From positions 171,081-235,080 of the forward strand of contig NZ_JAHAIF010000002.1 of assembly GCF_018372875.1 (NCBI RefSeq): a DNA stretch of 64,000 nucleotides, in the 5' to 3' direction. The DNA comes from Clostridium sp. (GTDB taxonomy: Bacteria; Bacillota; Clostridia; Clostridiales; Clostridiaceae). The notes below the pieces were generated by a model. The model made no database searches. It saw only the letters and a list, made by a program, of their open reading frames with translations, and was not told where the DNA came from. Every line of letters starts with the position of its first letter. Within the stretch, counting starts at the first letter, position 1. This document shows, piece by piece, positions 17,847-26,755 of the stretch. Position numbers and translations under genes: made by a program.

Positions 17847-18528
17847 TTTCTTCTCCTTTATATACACTTTTATAAATTTACTTATAATAAATTCTATCAA
17901 GTAATCTTCTAGTTATCACTTTGAATACATTTCTATTATCTACTTACACTCACACTTATAAAAAAAACCTTTCTAATTTTCTTCAGTAAATGTAATCTAA
18001 TTCTCTACTATAGGAAACCCAATGGTTATCTAATTTTCCATAGTATCCCCCTAAATTCTTTATTTCCAATTTCATATTTAATAATTTGTTTATAATTTAA
18101 AATTCTATAGATAACTTGTTTTTCCTTCCATACCACTTATTACTTTCCATATTATTTTGTGTTTATCGCTTAAAATTTAATGAATAGAACTATTAAGAGG
18201 ATATATTATTATTTATATATTTACTCCACTTTCTCATATAGACATAATGAAAGACACCTAGTATCCTAAGTGTCTTTTCAAATCATTCTTCTCTACTATA
18301 TGTAGTAATAAATTTCAAGTGTCTAAATTAAGTTTTATAATGCAATCAATAATATTAATGTTTCTCCTATGTAATCGCACTAATGATTTTTAATTATTAT
18401 CTCCAAATCACTCTATACTTGAATTATTAATCAGACTAATCTAGTATAAATCCCAACTTATCCCTTTAACTCCTTGAATTGTTATAAACATTATATATTC
18501 ATAACAATAATATGAAGTCTGTCATTGT
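17847..18528. other. 680-bp AT-rich gap without a gene
   Basis: It contains the probable mcrB promoter region (near 17880-17990), one hairpin (18250-18278) and otherwise AT-rich sequence with stops in all frames. I see no recognisable gene remnant. It separates the McrBC cassette from the LlaJI-type system. Confidence 0.6.
18250..18278 (-). terminator. Weak hairpin, possible terminator of the LlaJI-type operon
   Basis: An 11-bp stem with one mismatch (AAGACAC...GTGTCTT) lies about 250 bp past the LlaJI R2-like stop, with only a short T-run on either strand. Confidence 0.45.
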
Positions 18529-19935
18529 TTATATATTCAATTGTTTCTCCTTATTAGTATAGCCATTTATAAGTGATACGAACTCATTTAAATTATATCT
18601 TTTATTATTACAATACAACTTTATAACTTCCTCTACATTTAGTTGGATTAAATTTATATCTATGTCAGAAAAAATCCTCATAAACTCTAATACAACTACT
18701 CCCTGTATATGAGTTTCTAAATCACTAGGAAATAAAAATGCATTAAAAACTTTATTTATTTTATTTTTACTTATATACTTCTTTAGTGCAGCATGATATA
18801 AATATTGTTTTGTAATATCCTCTATGCCTGGATTTCCTTTTACCATACTATCTTGAACTCTTATATTATAATATTTAGCATCTAAAATTAATAAAACTTT
18901 TTCTCCATTATTTAATATTACTTTTAATATGTCTGGAGTCAACCTGTTTTTTTTCATTTCATACTCACTCGAGGCATCATTTTCTAACTTATCACTATTA
19001 TCTATATACCACTTTGGAGACTCTATTTCATAAATACTATACTTATCTTTATTCCCACACCTTACAAATTCATTATGAAAAACATATCCACATATTACCT
19101 CCCAAACCCATTTAAAGTTTCTTGTCCCATATAATAATAGATTTAATTCACCAGTATCACTTCGCTTATCTAAATATGCCTTTATAGCATATAGTACTCT
19201 TTTCTTTCTATCATTAAATTGTACCGTCATCTCATTTTCAATTTCTCTATCTATTCTATCTACTTCATCTAGATCTTCAAGAGAGTTTTCTATATTTTCC
19301 ACATTATATGCTAAAATAGAATTTAATCCAGTATTATCTAAAAAAGTCATGCATTCATTTATTACTGCCCCATGCAATCTAGTTATATATCTACCAGTAT
19401 CAACTGTAGTTCTATTAGTAATTAAATCTGAATAAAACCATTGATTATTTATTACTATTGGGTCAATTAACTCTATCGTTTTATCCCAATTAATTTCACC
19501 ATCACCATTTAACTCGTCGGAACTTATTTCATTTTCGTATATATTATTTGCAATATAATCATCTAATAAAAAGCAAATTATAGGTATTAAATTATCCTCT
19601 AACGTTTCTTTTTCAAGTGAAAAACTCTCTAAGTTATTCTTATCTAATTTTTCTCTTTCACTAAATTCATTTAATAATTTTATAACTTGCTTTACCACTT
19701 GCCTTTGATTTATTTCGTTTTCGCTCTTTATATACTTAGGAAAAACGAAAATACTTTTCCCTTTTATTATGATTATTCCAACATATGAAAACTGTATTTC
19801 ACCTTTATAATTATATTTTAATATTCTTTTCTCATATAATACTTTAATTATTTTTTGTAAATCTTCATTTCCTACTTCAAGCTTATTCATTAAATCTTTT
19901 TCAGAATAAGCCTTAAGCTCTTTCAACAATATCAT
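18529..19935 (-). CDS. LlaJI-type restriction endonuclease subunit (McrC-like, R2)
   Basis: This 468-residue protein has a short winged-helix-like N-terminus, a middle that resembles the LlaJI restriction family, and a C-terminal nuclease core. The core reads LTPDILKVIL...VLLILDAKYYN (D near residue 330, then D-x-K near 352-354), followed by a Q-x3-Y helix (KQYLYHAAL), which fits PD-(D/E)XK. LlaJI of Lactococcus is built from two m5C methyltransferases plus a McrB-like R1 and this type of R2; the same gene set is present here. It follows the R1-like gene by 8 bp. Confidence 0.82.
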   Translation of the reverse strand: MILLKELKAYSEKDLMNKLEVGNEDLQKIIKVLYEKRILKYNYKGEIQFSYVGIIIIKGKSIFVFPKYIKSENEINQRQVVKQVIKLLNEFSEREKLDKNNLESFSLEKETLEDNLIPIICFLLDDYIANNIYENEISSDELNGDGEINWDKTIELIDPIVINNQWFYSDLITNRTTVDTGRYITRLHGAVINECMTFLDNTGLNSILAYNVENIENSLEDLDEVDRIDREIENEMTVQFNDRKKRVLYAIKAYLDKRSDTGELNLLLYGTRNFKWVWEVICGYVFHNEFVRCGNKDKYSIYEIESPKWYIDNSDKLENDASSEYEMKKNRLTPDILKVILNNGEKVLLILDAKYYNIRVQDSMVKGNPGIEDITKQYLYHAALKKYISKNKINKVFNAFLFPSDLETHIQGVVVLEFMRIFSDIDINLIQLNVEEVIKLYCNNKRYNLNEFVSLINGYTNKEKQLNI

Positions 19936-19943
19936 AGCTCAAA

Positions 19944-21080
19944 TTACTCCTTTGTTTCATATGAGCTTTGCTCCTCAGCAGCCTTAAAATCGTCGTCTAA
20001 ACTTTCTAGTTGTATTTTTTCTATTTCAAAGTTGAATACTTTTCCATTATCATATGCATTCATTATATCTGATAATGTTTGTACACCTTCAACAAAAAAA
20101 TCTATTTTCTTATACTTCAATATGTCCTCGTATAAATACATTAATACCTTGCTTTTAAATATATCATCAAATTCTTCTTGGTTCTCTTTCCATTTTAACA
20201 ACTCTGTCTTACTTAAGAAAAATGGTCCTAAAAGCTTGTCCTCATTTACTTTCCCATCTACTTTAAGTTTTTTGTTGATAGCTTTTCTTACTGTATTCCA
20301 TTCATATACAGAATAAGTGTTACCCTTATCCTTTAAACTAATAAATTCATATTCCTTACCTTTTAATTCTTCTTCATTTTTATCAATTCCTATATATTCA
20401 AATGACCATCTTCTCTTAAAAGCAGAATCCATTGGGTAAACTCCTTGGTCAGCACTATTCATAGTTGCCCATATATACATATTATTAGGTATATATATAT
20501 CTTCACTACCCTCTCCTAATATTTCAGCAAATCTTTTGCCTAGTCCTTCTTCGCTTTCAAGGAACTCTTTTAATTCCATAGATAAAGATATTGTATAGCA
20601 GCTTTTACCTTTATCGTCTCTATCTAATAATTGAAAAACATCCCCAAATACAGTTGCAGGATTTGCTCTATTAATTTCTTCTATAACTAATAGATGAGGT
20701 TTTCCTTCTTTTTCATCCCTTAATGACTCTACTAAAACTTTTAAAAATGGTCCAGGAACAAATTCATATAACACTTCTTTTTCACCTGTAATTTTATTTA
20801 ATTTACTTACTGGTTTATATGATCCTATAAATTGTGCATATGTGTAATTAGGATGGAATGTTACCCTTCTAAATGACTTTTTTAATTCATTCTCTTCAAT
20901 ATCTTTATTAATTTTGAAGCTTTTTCCTGTTCCAGGTGCTCCAAAAATTATTCTATTATATGTATTTAACATTTTATTATCCTTTTTTTTATTACCATCA
21001 TCACATATATTAAGTAGCTTTTTTATCTCCTCCATCTTCCCCCCAATATCAGTTGCAATATTTCTACTAATATCACTCAT
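19944..21080 (-). CDS. LlaJI-type restriction ATPase/GTPase subunit (McrB-like, R1)
   Basis: This 378-residue AAA+ protein carries GAPGTGKS (residues 47-54), VIEEINRA (Walker B, near 135) and the McrB-type signature MNSADQGV, plus a YAQFIGSYKP motif after Walker A. It lacks the N-terminal DNA-recognition domain of classical McrB; the preceding gene (21073-21879) may supply that in trans. It overlaps that gene by 8 bp, and GGAGGT lies upstream of its ATG. It should be the motor that couples site recognition to cleavage by the R2-like subunit. Confidence 0.88.
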   Translation of the reverse strand: MSDISRNIATDIGGKMEEIKKLLNICDDGNKKKDNKMLNTYNRIIFGAPGTGKSFKINKDIEENELKKSFRRVTFHPNYTYAQFIGSYKPVSKLNKITGEKEVLYEFVPGPFLKVLVESLRDEKEGKPHLLVIEEINRANPATVFGDVFQLLDRDDKGKSCYTISLSMELKEFLESEEGLGKRFAEILGEGSEDIYIPNNMYIWATMNSADQGVYPMDSAFKRRWSFEYIGIDKNEEELKGKEYEFISLKDKGNTYSVYEWNTVRKAINKKLKVDGKVNEDKLLGPFFLSKTELLKWKENQEEFDDIFKSKVLMYLYEDILKYKKIDFFVEGVQTLSDIMNAYDNGKVFNFEIEKIQLESLDDDFKAAEEQSSYETKE

Positions 21081-21879
21081 TTTTTAAGACCTCCATTAAT
21101 AATTCTTCTACCCAAGTACGTTTATTTTCATTAAATTCAAAAGTATTATTATGTTTTTTTACTATTCCAGCTTGATTTAATGTTCCTAATATATATGTAT
21201 AAGCTGTTAAAAAACTGATTGTTTCTAATCTTCGCTCTCGACCAGTTTCCTTTCTTAACTTAATATCATTTCTTACACTAATACTTACTTCAATATCAAT
21301 ATCTCCATTTCTGTATGATAAAATATTATTATTCATATTATCTAAATAAGAAATCATATCATGATTTTTCTCATATAATAAATAAGCAAATTCTATTTTA
21401 TTTATCCTTTCAAATTTTAATAAAAACCTTATGCATGATACATATTCCATTTTATAATTACTATCTGGAACTTTTAAGAGTTTTTTTAAACCTTCCATAA
21501 TAATATCTTGTTTGATAAGAATTAACTTTTCATGTGCTTCTTTCTTTTCAACACTATTTAACCCTTCATCCTTAAGCAATTTAATAGCTTCTAATACTCT
21601 AATATATGCCAACCCATTATTGGTAAAAAAATTGTTATAATTCACAATTTCATTTCTATTATATCTAATAAATCCACAATTTTTTAAAAATGGGTATATA
21701 TTTCGTGCATTATTATCATTAATCCCCTTTTCCTTTTGCAAGTCAAGTCTAAACTCCTTAAACGTTTTTTTACAATTAGGATGCTCTTGAATCCAACTAT
21801 AACATTTTAGAATTACACTATTGGTGTTTTCTGTAAAACTAGCTCCTGGCGATGAACAATTTTCAATTACTATATTCAT
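21073..21879 (-). CDS. Unrecognised subunit between methyltransferases and R1; possible DNA-recognition protein
   Basis: This 268-residue protein has no catalytic motif I recognise. Residues 25-75 look like a winged-helix or HTH unit (SWIQEHPNCKKTFKEFRLDL, then NARNIYPFLKNCGFI). The rest is helical and charged, with a SFLTAYTYILGTLNQAGIV segment resembling another small helical DNA-binding unit. It starts the restriction half of the operon, 17 bp after a 29-bp perfect inverted repeat, and overlaps R1 by 8 bp. It is either a specificity subunit or a regulator of the restriction genes; both are inference. Confidence 0.7.
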   Translation of the reverse strand: MNIVIENCSSPGASFTENTNSVILKCYSWIQEHPNCKKTFKEFRLDLQKEKGINDNNARNIYPFLKNCGFIRYNRNEIVNYNNFFTNNGLAYIRVLEAIKLLKDEGLNSVEKKEAHEKLILIKQDIIMEGLKKLLKVPDSNYKMEYVSCIRFLLKFERINKIEFAYLLYEKNHDMISYLDNMNNNILSYRNGDIDIEVSISVRNDIKLRKETGRERRLETISFLTAYTYILGTLNQAGIVKKHNNTFEFNENKRTWVEELLMEVLKNE

Positions 21880-21895
21880 TATTACACCTTATTCT

Positions 21896-21924
21896 AGTCT
21901 AGTAATATTAATTATTACTAGACT
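21896..21924. promoter_or_regulatory. 29-bp inverted repeat, candidate operator of the restriction genes
   Basis: AGTCTAGTAATA (21896-21907) and TATTACTAGACT (21913-21924) are perfect 12-bp arms with a 5-bp spacer, just upstream of the ribosome site of the 21879 gene. No T-run follows on the minus strand, so an operator or an RNA hairpin that controls translation is more likely than a terminator. Confidence 0.65.
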
Positions 21925-21964
21925 TTCCTTTCATATATTAAAAATAACTAAAAACAATATTAAT

Positions 21965-21994
21965 AAAATGGATGTAGTATACTACATCCATTTT
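21965..21994 (-). terminator. 30-bp perfect palindrome, probable terminator after the methyltransferases
   Basis: Arms of 15 bp (21965-21979, 21980-21994) are exactly complementary with no loop. On the minus strand it ends in TTTT and is followed by AT-rich sequence. It sits 7 bp after the first methyltransferase gene and would split modification from restriction transcription. Confidence 0.65.
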
Positions 21995-22000
21995 GCATTT

Positions 22001-23062
22001 TCAATCTTCTTCTATATTATAACACAATTGTTTTTTTATAGCACTAGCTACTTCATATGCCAATAATGGTGGAACTGCATTTCCAACTTGTTTATATTGA
22101 CTTGTTTTGGCTCCTACAAAAATAAATTTATCTGGAAATGACTGTATTCTAGCACATTCTCTTACTGACGGAACTCTATTTTCTTTATAATGAAAATAAT
22201 TTCTATGACCTGTATCTATAGTATGGGATGGTTCTTTACTATTCATCCTTTGAAAAGCTTTATTATATTTTCTTACTCCCCAATATTCTTCTGGTAAATC
22301 AGATATTCTGCCTCCATCTTTAATCATCGAAATAATCTTTTTTGTTTGTTCTGTATGCTTAGTTTCATTATGATTATAAATCATATCACTATCTTTTCTC
22401 ATTAGCTTTTGATATTCACTAACTTCATCATCTTTATATGGATATATTTCTAAACATTCTTCCATCAAATCTAATGATGGTAAATCACTTAGTGCTTCAA
22501 AAGTTGATACTTTATAGTTCTTCTCTATAGGGAAATCAAACTCATCTTCCTTAAGTCCTACAAAAAATACCCTTTGCCTATTTTGGGGTACGCCATAATT
22601 AGATGCATTTAGAATTTTAAAAGAAATATTATATCCTAACTTACTAAATCTATCTATAATATCATCTTTAAACATTCCGTTGTTTAATGTCAATAATCCT
22701 TTTACATTCTCTATAACAAAAAATTTAGGCTTTATAGCTTCTACAACCCTACAATATTCTAAATATAAATGATTTCTAGGATCATTTACATCTCTAGTCC
22801 CTACAGTACTATATCCTTGACAAGGTGGCCCCCCTATTACTCCTACTATATTTTCCTTTTGAGAAAACTCCCTTAAATAATTATTATCTAATTCATGTAT
22901 ATCTTTGCATATAGCCACTGGTTTAGAATGATTCTTATTATATGTTTGAATAGCATCATTCCATATATCAATAGCTAAAGCCACTTCAAAACCTGCACTT
23001 TCAAAACCTAAACTTAATCCTCCACAACCACAAAATAAATCTAAAATCTTTGGTTTATTCAT
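22001..23062 (-). CDS. C5-cytosine DNA methyltransferase (LlaJI-type, first)
   Basis: This 353-residue protein shows the m5C methyltransferase motifs in order: I DLFCGCGGLSLG (residues 8-19), IV GGPPCQGYS with catalytic C81, VI ENVKG, VIII QNRQRVF and X GNAVPPLLA. It lies directly downstream of a second m5C methyltransferase and overlaps it by 8 bp. Two different m5C enzymes in one system usually mean an asymmetric recognition site with each enzyme modifying one strand, as in LlaJI; the exact site cannot be read from sequence. Confidence 0.93.
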   Translation of the reverse strand: MNKPKILDLFCGCGGLSLGFESAGFEVALAIDIWNDAIQTYNKNHSKPVAICKDIHELDNNYLREFSQKENIVGVIGGPPCQGYSTVGTRDVNDPRNHLYLEYCRVVEAIKPKFFVIENVKGLLTLNNGMFKDDIIDRFSKLGYNISFKILNASNYGVPQNRQRVFFVGLKEDEFDFPIEKNYKVSTFEALSDLPSLDLMEECLEIYPYKDDEVSEYQKLMRKDSDMIYNHNETKHTEQTKKIISMIKDGGRISDLPEEYWGVRKYNKAFQRMNSKEPSHTIDTGHRNYFHYKENRVPSVRECARIQSFPDKFIFVGAKTSQYKQVGNAVPPLLAYEVASAIKKQLCYNIEED

Positions 23063-24125
23063 CCCCTAGTACCTCCTTTAATGCGTCTGCTATTGCTTTA
23101 GACAGTAATGGGGGAACTGCATTTCCAACCTGTCTATATTGAGCTGTTCTAGAACCTTTAAATATGAACGTATCATTAAATGATTGTAATCTTGCTGCTT
23201 CTCTAACAGTAGGTATTCTATTATACAATGGATGAAAATAATTACTGTGAGCATTCCCAGTATCAATAGTTACTGATGTATCTTTCTCATTTAATCTTTT
23301 AAAAGCTGATGAATGTCTATTATTTCTATTATTTTCAAATAACTCTTGTGGAATATCTCTCCAGTTCCCACCTTGAGGTACAAATGACATTCTCTTTTGA
23401 ACAATTTCTGCAGGATACTTTATTTCATGATTATAAATTATATTTTCTCTATTTCTTAAATACTTTTGATATTCAGTTTCTGCTACCGTGTCGATTTTAT
23501 AAAATTCTTTCCCAGATTCTTTATCATATTTGTATAATTCTCCTATTGCCTCTTTTACAGTTACAATATTTTCTTTTTTTCTTAATAATTCAAAATCGAA
23601 TTTTACTCCTTTTGTAATTACAAAAAAGTTTCTAAGTCTTTTTTGAGGAACACCATATAATGATGCATCTAGAATTTTATGATTAACTTCATATCCTCTG
23701 CTTTCAAATATCTCATAAATTCTATCTTTTGCATATCCATTGTTGCTTGTTACTATTCCCCTAACATTTTCAATAACTATTGCTTTAGGTTCTGCTAAAT
23801 CTACAAACTTAACAAATTCAAAAAACAATTTATTTCTATCATCCTCTTCTTCCTTTTTATATCTATTAGCTGAAGAAAAACCTTGACAAGGCGGCCCTCC
23901 AATAATTACATCTATATTTTTCAAATCTCCAAAAGCTTTAACTATATTATCGCTATCCATTTTTAACAAATCAAAACAGATACCTTTTGCATTTGAAAAA
24001 TTAGCATTAAATGTATCAATTGCTTCTTTGTTTATATCTACTCCACCAACTATGTTATATCCAGCAAGTTTAAACCCAAGACTCAACCCTCCACATCCAC
24101 AAAATAAATCTATCACATTTAGCAT
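23055..24125 (-). CDS. C5-cytosine DNA methyltransferase (LlaJI-type, second)
   Basis: This 356-residue enzyme has motif I DLFCGCGGLSLG, motif IV GGPPCQGFS with catalytic C80, ENVRG, QKRLRNFF in the motif VIII position, and GNAVPPLLS as motif X. It is related to, but clearly different from, its neighbour, especially in the target-recognition region. The ATG follows GAGGTAG. It begins 22 bp after the recombinase gene and is probably co-transcribed with it. Confidence 0.93.
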   Translation of the reverse strand: MLNVIDLFCGCGGLSLGFKLAGYNIVGGVDINKEAIDTFNANFSNAKGICFDLLKMDSDNIVKAFGDLKNIDVIIGGPPCQGFSSANRYKKEEEDDRNKLFFEFVKFVDLAEPKAIVIENVRGIVTSNNGYAKDRIYEIFESRGYEVNHKILDASLYGVPQKRLRNFFVITKGVKFDFELLRKKENIVTVKEAIGELYKYDKESGKEFYKIDTVAETEYQKYLRNRENIIYNHEIKYPAEIVQKRMSFVPQGGNWRDIPQELFENNRNNRHSSAFKRLNEKDTSVTIDTGNAHSNYFHPLYNRIPTVREAARLQSFNDTFIFKGSRTAQYRQVGNAVPPLLSKAIADALKEVLGDE

Positions 24126-24147
24126 ATATTCTACCTCTTTTCCTAAG

Positions 24148-24699
24148 TTATAAATTAAACGAACTATATTTTACTTCATCATTCTTGCTCTCTAAATCTA
24201 TATATTCCATAGTTATATTTATCGATGAATGATTGAATAATTTTTGTAAATACTTTAAATCTTTATATTGTTTATAAAAATGATATCCAAATGTTTTCCT
24301 TAAAGTATGTGTTCCAAAATTTAAGTTTATTTCAGCTTTCCTGCAGGCATTTTTTAATATTCTATAAGCTTGTGTTCTTTCTATTGGATTTTCTCCTTTT
24401 TTACTTTTAAAAATAAATGTATTTTTATTTTTAACTCCACTAGTACATATATAAATTCTAAGAGCATCTTTAATGCAGTCATTTATTCTGTATTCAATCC
24501 CATTAAAGTAAATTTTACTTAGGATATTATTTTCATTATCAATTAAATCCGAAAACTTTAATGACAATATTTGTGTAATTCTCAATCCAGTATTAATCCC
24601 TATAATAAACATAAGATAATTTCTGTAATCCCCCATTATAAGAGTTTTTTTAATTTTTTCTATATCTTTTTTATTCTTTATTACATCAACATTATTCAT
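24148..24699 (-). CDS. Short tyrosine recombinase (integrase family)
   Basis: This 183-residue protein is a nearly bare catalytic domain. All signature residues are visible: R40 (NTGLRITQ), H131-x2-R134 (HTLRKT), H157 (LFNHSS) and nucleophile Y166. The usual N-terminal core-binding domain is missing, a size typical of FimB/E-like and some island-encoded recombinases. GGAGAT precedes the ATG. It heads the methyltransferase operon, so it may have brought the restriction cassette in or act on a nearby inversion site; I found no convincing inverted pair of sites beside it. Confidence 0.88.
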   Translation of the reverse strand: MNNVDVIKNKKDIEKIKKTLIMGDYRNYLMFIIGINTGLRITQILSLKFSDLIDNENNILSKIYFNGIEYRINDCIKDALRIYICTSGVKNKNTFIFKSKKGENPIERTQAYRILKNACRKAEINLNFGTHTLRKTFGYHFYKQYKDLKYLQKLFNHSSINITMEYIDLESKNDEVKYSSFNL

Positions 24700-25111
24700 A
24701 AAACATCTCCAAATACAGCATAACTCATTTCATTTTATAATATGCTGTATTAAAACACAATACTTATATATATTTATTTTCCAATATACTATTTGTCTTC
24801 TATACTTTAGATCAAATACTATGTGATATTTACAATTCCACTTTCTATGTACTAAACTACTATTATCGATTTTAGATTAACATCCTTTGTATGTAGTGTT
24901 CAGTAACCCTACTATAATTCTACATTGGAAGTTTTATTTTTCTACTCACCGTTAAAAGCTATCTAGAACCACAGGTATAACCTGTGGTTCTCTAAATACA
25001 ACAATAACCCTCGACAACACAATTTGTATTGTCAAGGGTTTCATGGTAGAGGCAAGATGGTACTGATGCCAATACTTACTATAATCGAATCTTATAATAT
25101 CTTTCCATATT
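24700..25111. other. 410-bp gap with two strong hairpins
   Basis: Hairpin one (24965-24991) has 12-bp perfect arms around a 3-base loop. Hairpin two (25006-25040) has 12-bp arms with one mismatch. Neither has a clear T-run; they probably end transcription of the MazG-like gene. The rest contains the recombinase promoter region and no gene. Confidence 0.6.
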
Positions 25112-25420
25112 CTACTTTACATACCTCAATATAGCTCCATCCTTAAATCCACCACGCTCCTTATTCTTCTCTTCCCTCTTCCTAATCAAATCCTCTTCAC
25201 TATATCCAATCTCTCTAGCTAGTCCAAAAAGAACCTCCATAACATCCGCAAGTTCCTCTAAATTCTTATCTTCTAAAAACTCATTAACCTCTTCCATAAG
25301 TTTCTTCTCAAGTAACTCACACTTTTCCTTACCTTCAGCTATTCTAACTTCACATTCCTTGCCATCAGCTCTTATAATTTCAGGAATCTTATCTCTTACT
25401 AACTTATTATATTCCTTCAT
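25112..25420 (-). CDS. MazG-like nucleotide pyrophosphohydrolase family protein
   Basis: I start at ATG 25420 (102 residues), which has AGGAG eight bases upstream; a TTG start at 25438 would place that site inside the gene. The sequence YNKLVRDKIPEII at the N-terminus and the helical EE-x2-E...ELADVMEVLFGLA signature match the phosphoribosyl-ATP pyrophosphatase/MazG-like fold that hydrolyses (d)NTPs. It lies 20 bp downstream of the HNH endonuclease gene. A house-cleaning or defence nucleotide hydrolase is possible. Confidence 0.85.
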   Translation of the reverse strand: MKEYNKLVRDKIPEIIRADGKECEVRIAEGKEKCELLEKKLMEEVNEFLEDKNLEELADVMEVLFGLAREIGYSEEDLIRKREEKNKERGGFKDGAILRYVK

Positions 25421-25440
25421 AATTCTTCTCCTGTTCAAAC

Positions 25441-26607
25441 TTAACTTCTTATATAAATCCCATTAACCACCTTAAATCCTTGGTTAGCAGCAATGTTATA
25501 AATAGGGCATGTCCCATCCTTATACCTTTTAAAGAACTCTTCATAGCTTCCTTCAGCTTTAAAAGCTACTGCATCTGGAACTCTTAAAATGCCCCTATAT
25601 TCCTCAATCTCCTCTTTCTTATTCTCATCTACCACAAAGCAAAAAGCATCATACTGCAATTTAGCTAAACCTTCTATATAATCTTCATATTTAAATAAAT
25701 TATCACTTTTTTTACTATTTATATTTTTAAAGGTAGGCACCAAATTCCACATTTGATCATGAAGTACAAAGCTCCATGGTATAAAGTGATCCATGCTTAA
25801 GTTACCATGCTCTTTATAGTTTTCCTGTGTAAATGGTAGTCCTGTATATAAATCAATGATATTTTTTCTTTCAATAATGCTAGTCCAAATCTTTGTTTGA
25901 GTGGTAAGATTTCTATTTAGTGGTGCTTCAAGCTTCATTGCAATTCCTGGAACATTAGGATTCCTTTTTTGCAAGAAACAAACCAACTTATAATAAACCC
26001 ATCCTTGAATGATCTTATAGTTATACTTTAAATAATCATCCCAACCTTCTCTAATTCTGATACAATTTTCTTCATCACTATTTCTATAAATCTCATATAT
26101 CCATCTCTTATGCTCCTTAGAAAGCATCATTACAGTCTTTAAAGAAGGCTCCTTAGCTATACCATCATAAAATGGTGATAAAAACTTGTGTGGTACATTA
26201 TATGTTAAGTTTTTTATCATTTTGTTTAATTCTTTATCATTGGAATTATAAATAAAATCTATTAATTCACTTTTATTAATGTTTGGTTTCAAATTATAGG
26301 TATCTGAAATATAATTAACAACCTTTCCTAGGTTATCCCATGCTCCAAAGTATAGTCTGAATTTTGATATAGGATACCATGCATAGGCAATCATTCTAGT
26401 TATTAGTTTTCTAAATTCTATTTCAATATTTCCTTCTTGAACCTCATCTAAAATTGCTAGCAGCCAATACATTTTATAACTAGCAACCACTCTATCATCC
26501 TTTAAAACTCTAGAAAAAGTTATGTAATCTACTTCTCTGCTATAGGGAACATCTACCCCTATGGCTATCTCTTTTTCTGCTATATTCCTAATAAGTTCTT
26601 TATCCAT
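25441..26607 (-). CDS. HNH-endonuclease-domain protein
   Basis: The 388-residue protein has a large helical N-terminal part of unknown type and an HNH-like core near residues 255-300: DLYTGLPF, then MDHFIPW (D273-H274), then WNLVPTFKNINSKKSD. The Cys pair of zinc-bound HNH enzymes is replaced by LYTG/LPF, so it belongs to the zinc-less branch. It may be a stand-alone restriction-type nuclease. It pairs with a MazG-like gene 20 bp downstream and marks the right end of the defence island, next to the mtn operon terminator. Confidence 0.82.
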   Translation of the reverse strand: MDKELIRNIAEKEIAIGVDVPYSREVDYITFSRVLKDDRVVASYKMYWLLAILDEVQEGNIEIEFRKLITRMIAYAWYPISKFRLYFGAWDNLGKVVNYISDTYNLKPNINKSELIDFIYNSNDKELNKMIKNLTYNVPHKFLSPFYDGIAKEPSLKTVMMLSKEHKRWIYEIYRNSDEENCIRIREGWDDYLKYNYKIIQGWVYYKLVCFLQKRNPNVPGIAMKLEAPLNRNLTTQTKIWTSIIERKNIIDLYTGLPFTQENYKEHGNLSMDHFIPWSFVLHDQMWNLVPTFKNINSKKSDNLFKYEDYIEGLAKLQYDAFCFVVDENKKEEIEEYRGILRVPDAVAFKAEGSYEEFFKRYKDGTCPIYNIAANQGFKVVNGIYIRS

Positions 26608-26641
26608 ATCTCACTTAACCTTTTAACAATTTATTCATATA

Positions 26642-26718
26642 TAAAATTCTATACACGTCTCCATATTCCTTCCAAATACTTTATTATGTTACAAATTATT
26701 TCACATAAATAAAAAAGG
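26642..26718. repeat. AT-rich dispersed intergenic repeat, copy 1
   Basis: TAAAATTCTATAC...CCATATTCCTTCC...ATACTTTATTATG and a closing TAAAAAAGG align with 32812-32895 and 40436-40507. All three copies lie just outside accessory operons and run into an A-run. Confidence 0.5.
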
Positions 26719-26751
26719 TACTCCCCCATTTTAATTGAGAAATACCTTTTT
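26712..26751 (-). terminator. Terminator of the mtn operon
   Basis: AAAAAGGTA (26712-26720) pairs with TACCTTTTT (26743-26751); on the minus strand a T-run follows. It lies 5 bp past the aldolase stop codon. Confidence 0.85.
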
Positions 26752-26755
26752 GAAA

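Noticed and set aside
25040..25080. tRNA or att site in the gap after the hairpins
   Set aside because: The sequence around GAGGCAAGATGG does not fold as a tRNA and no second copy was found in the window.
24148..25111. Invertible promoter next to the recombinase
   Set aside because: The two hairpins nearby are separate short stems, not an inverted pair around a segment; no promoter seen inside.
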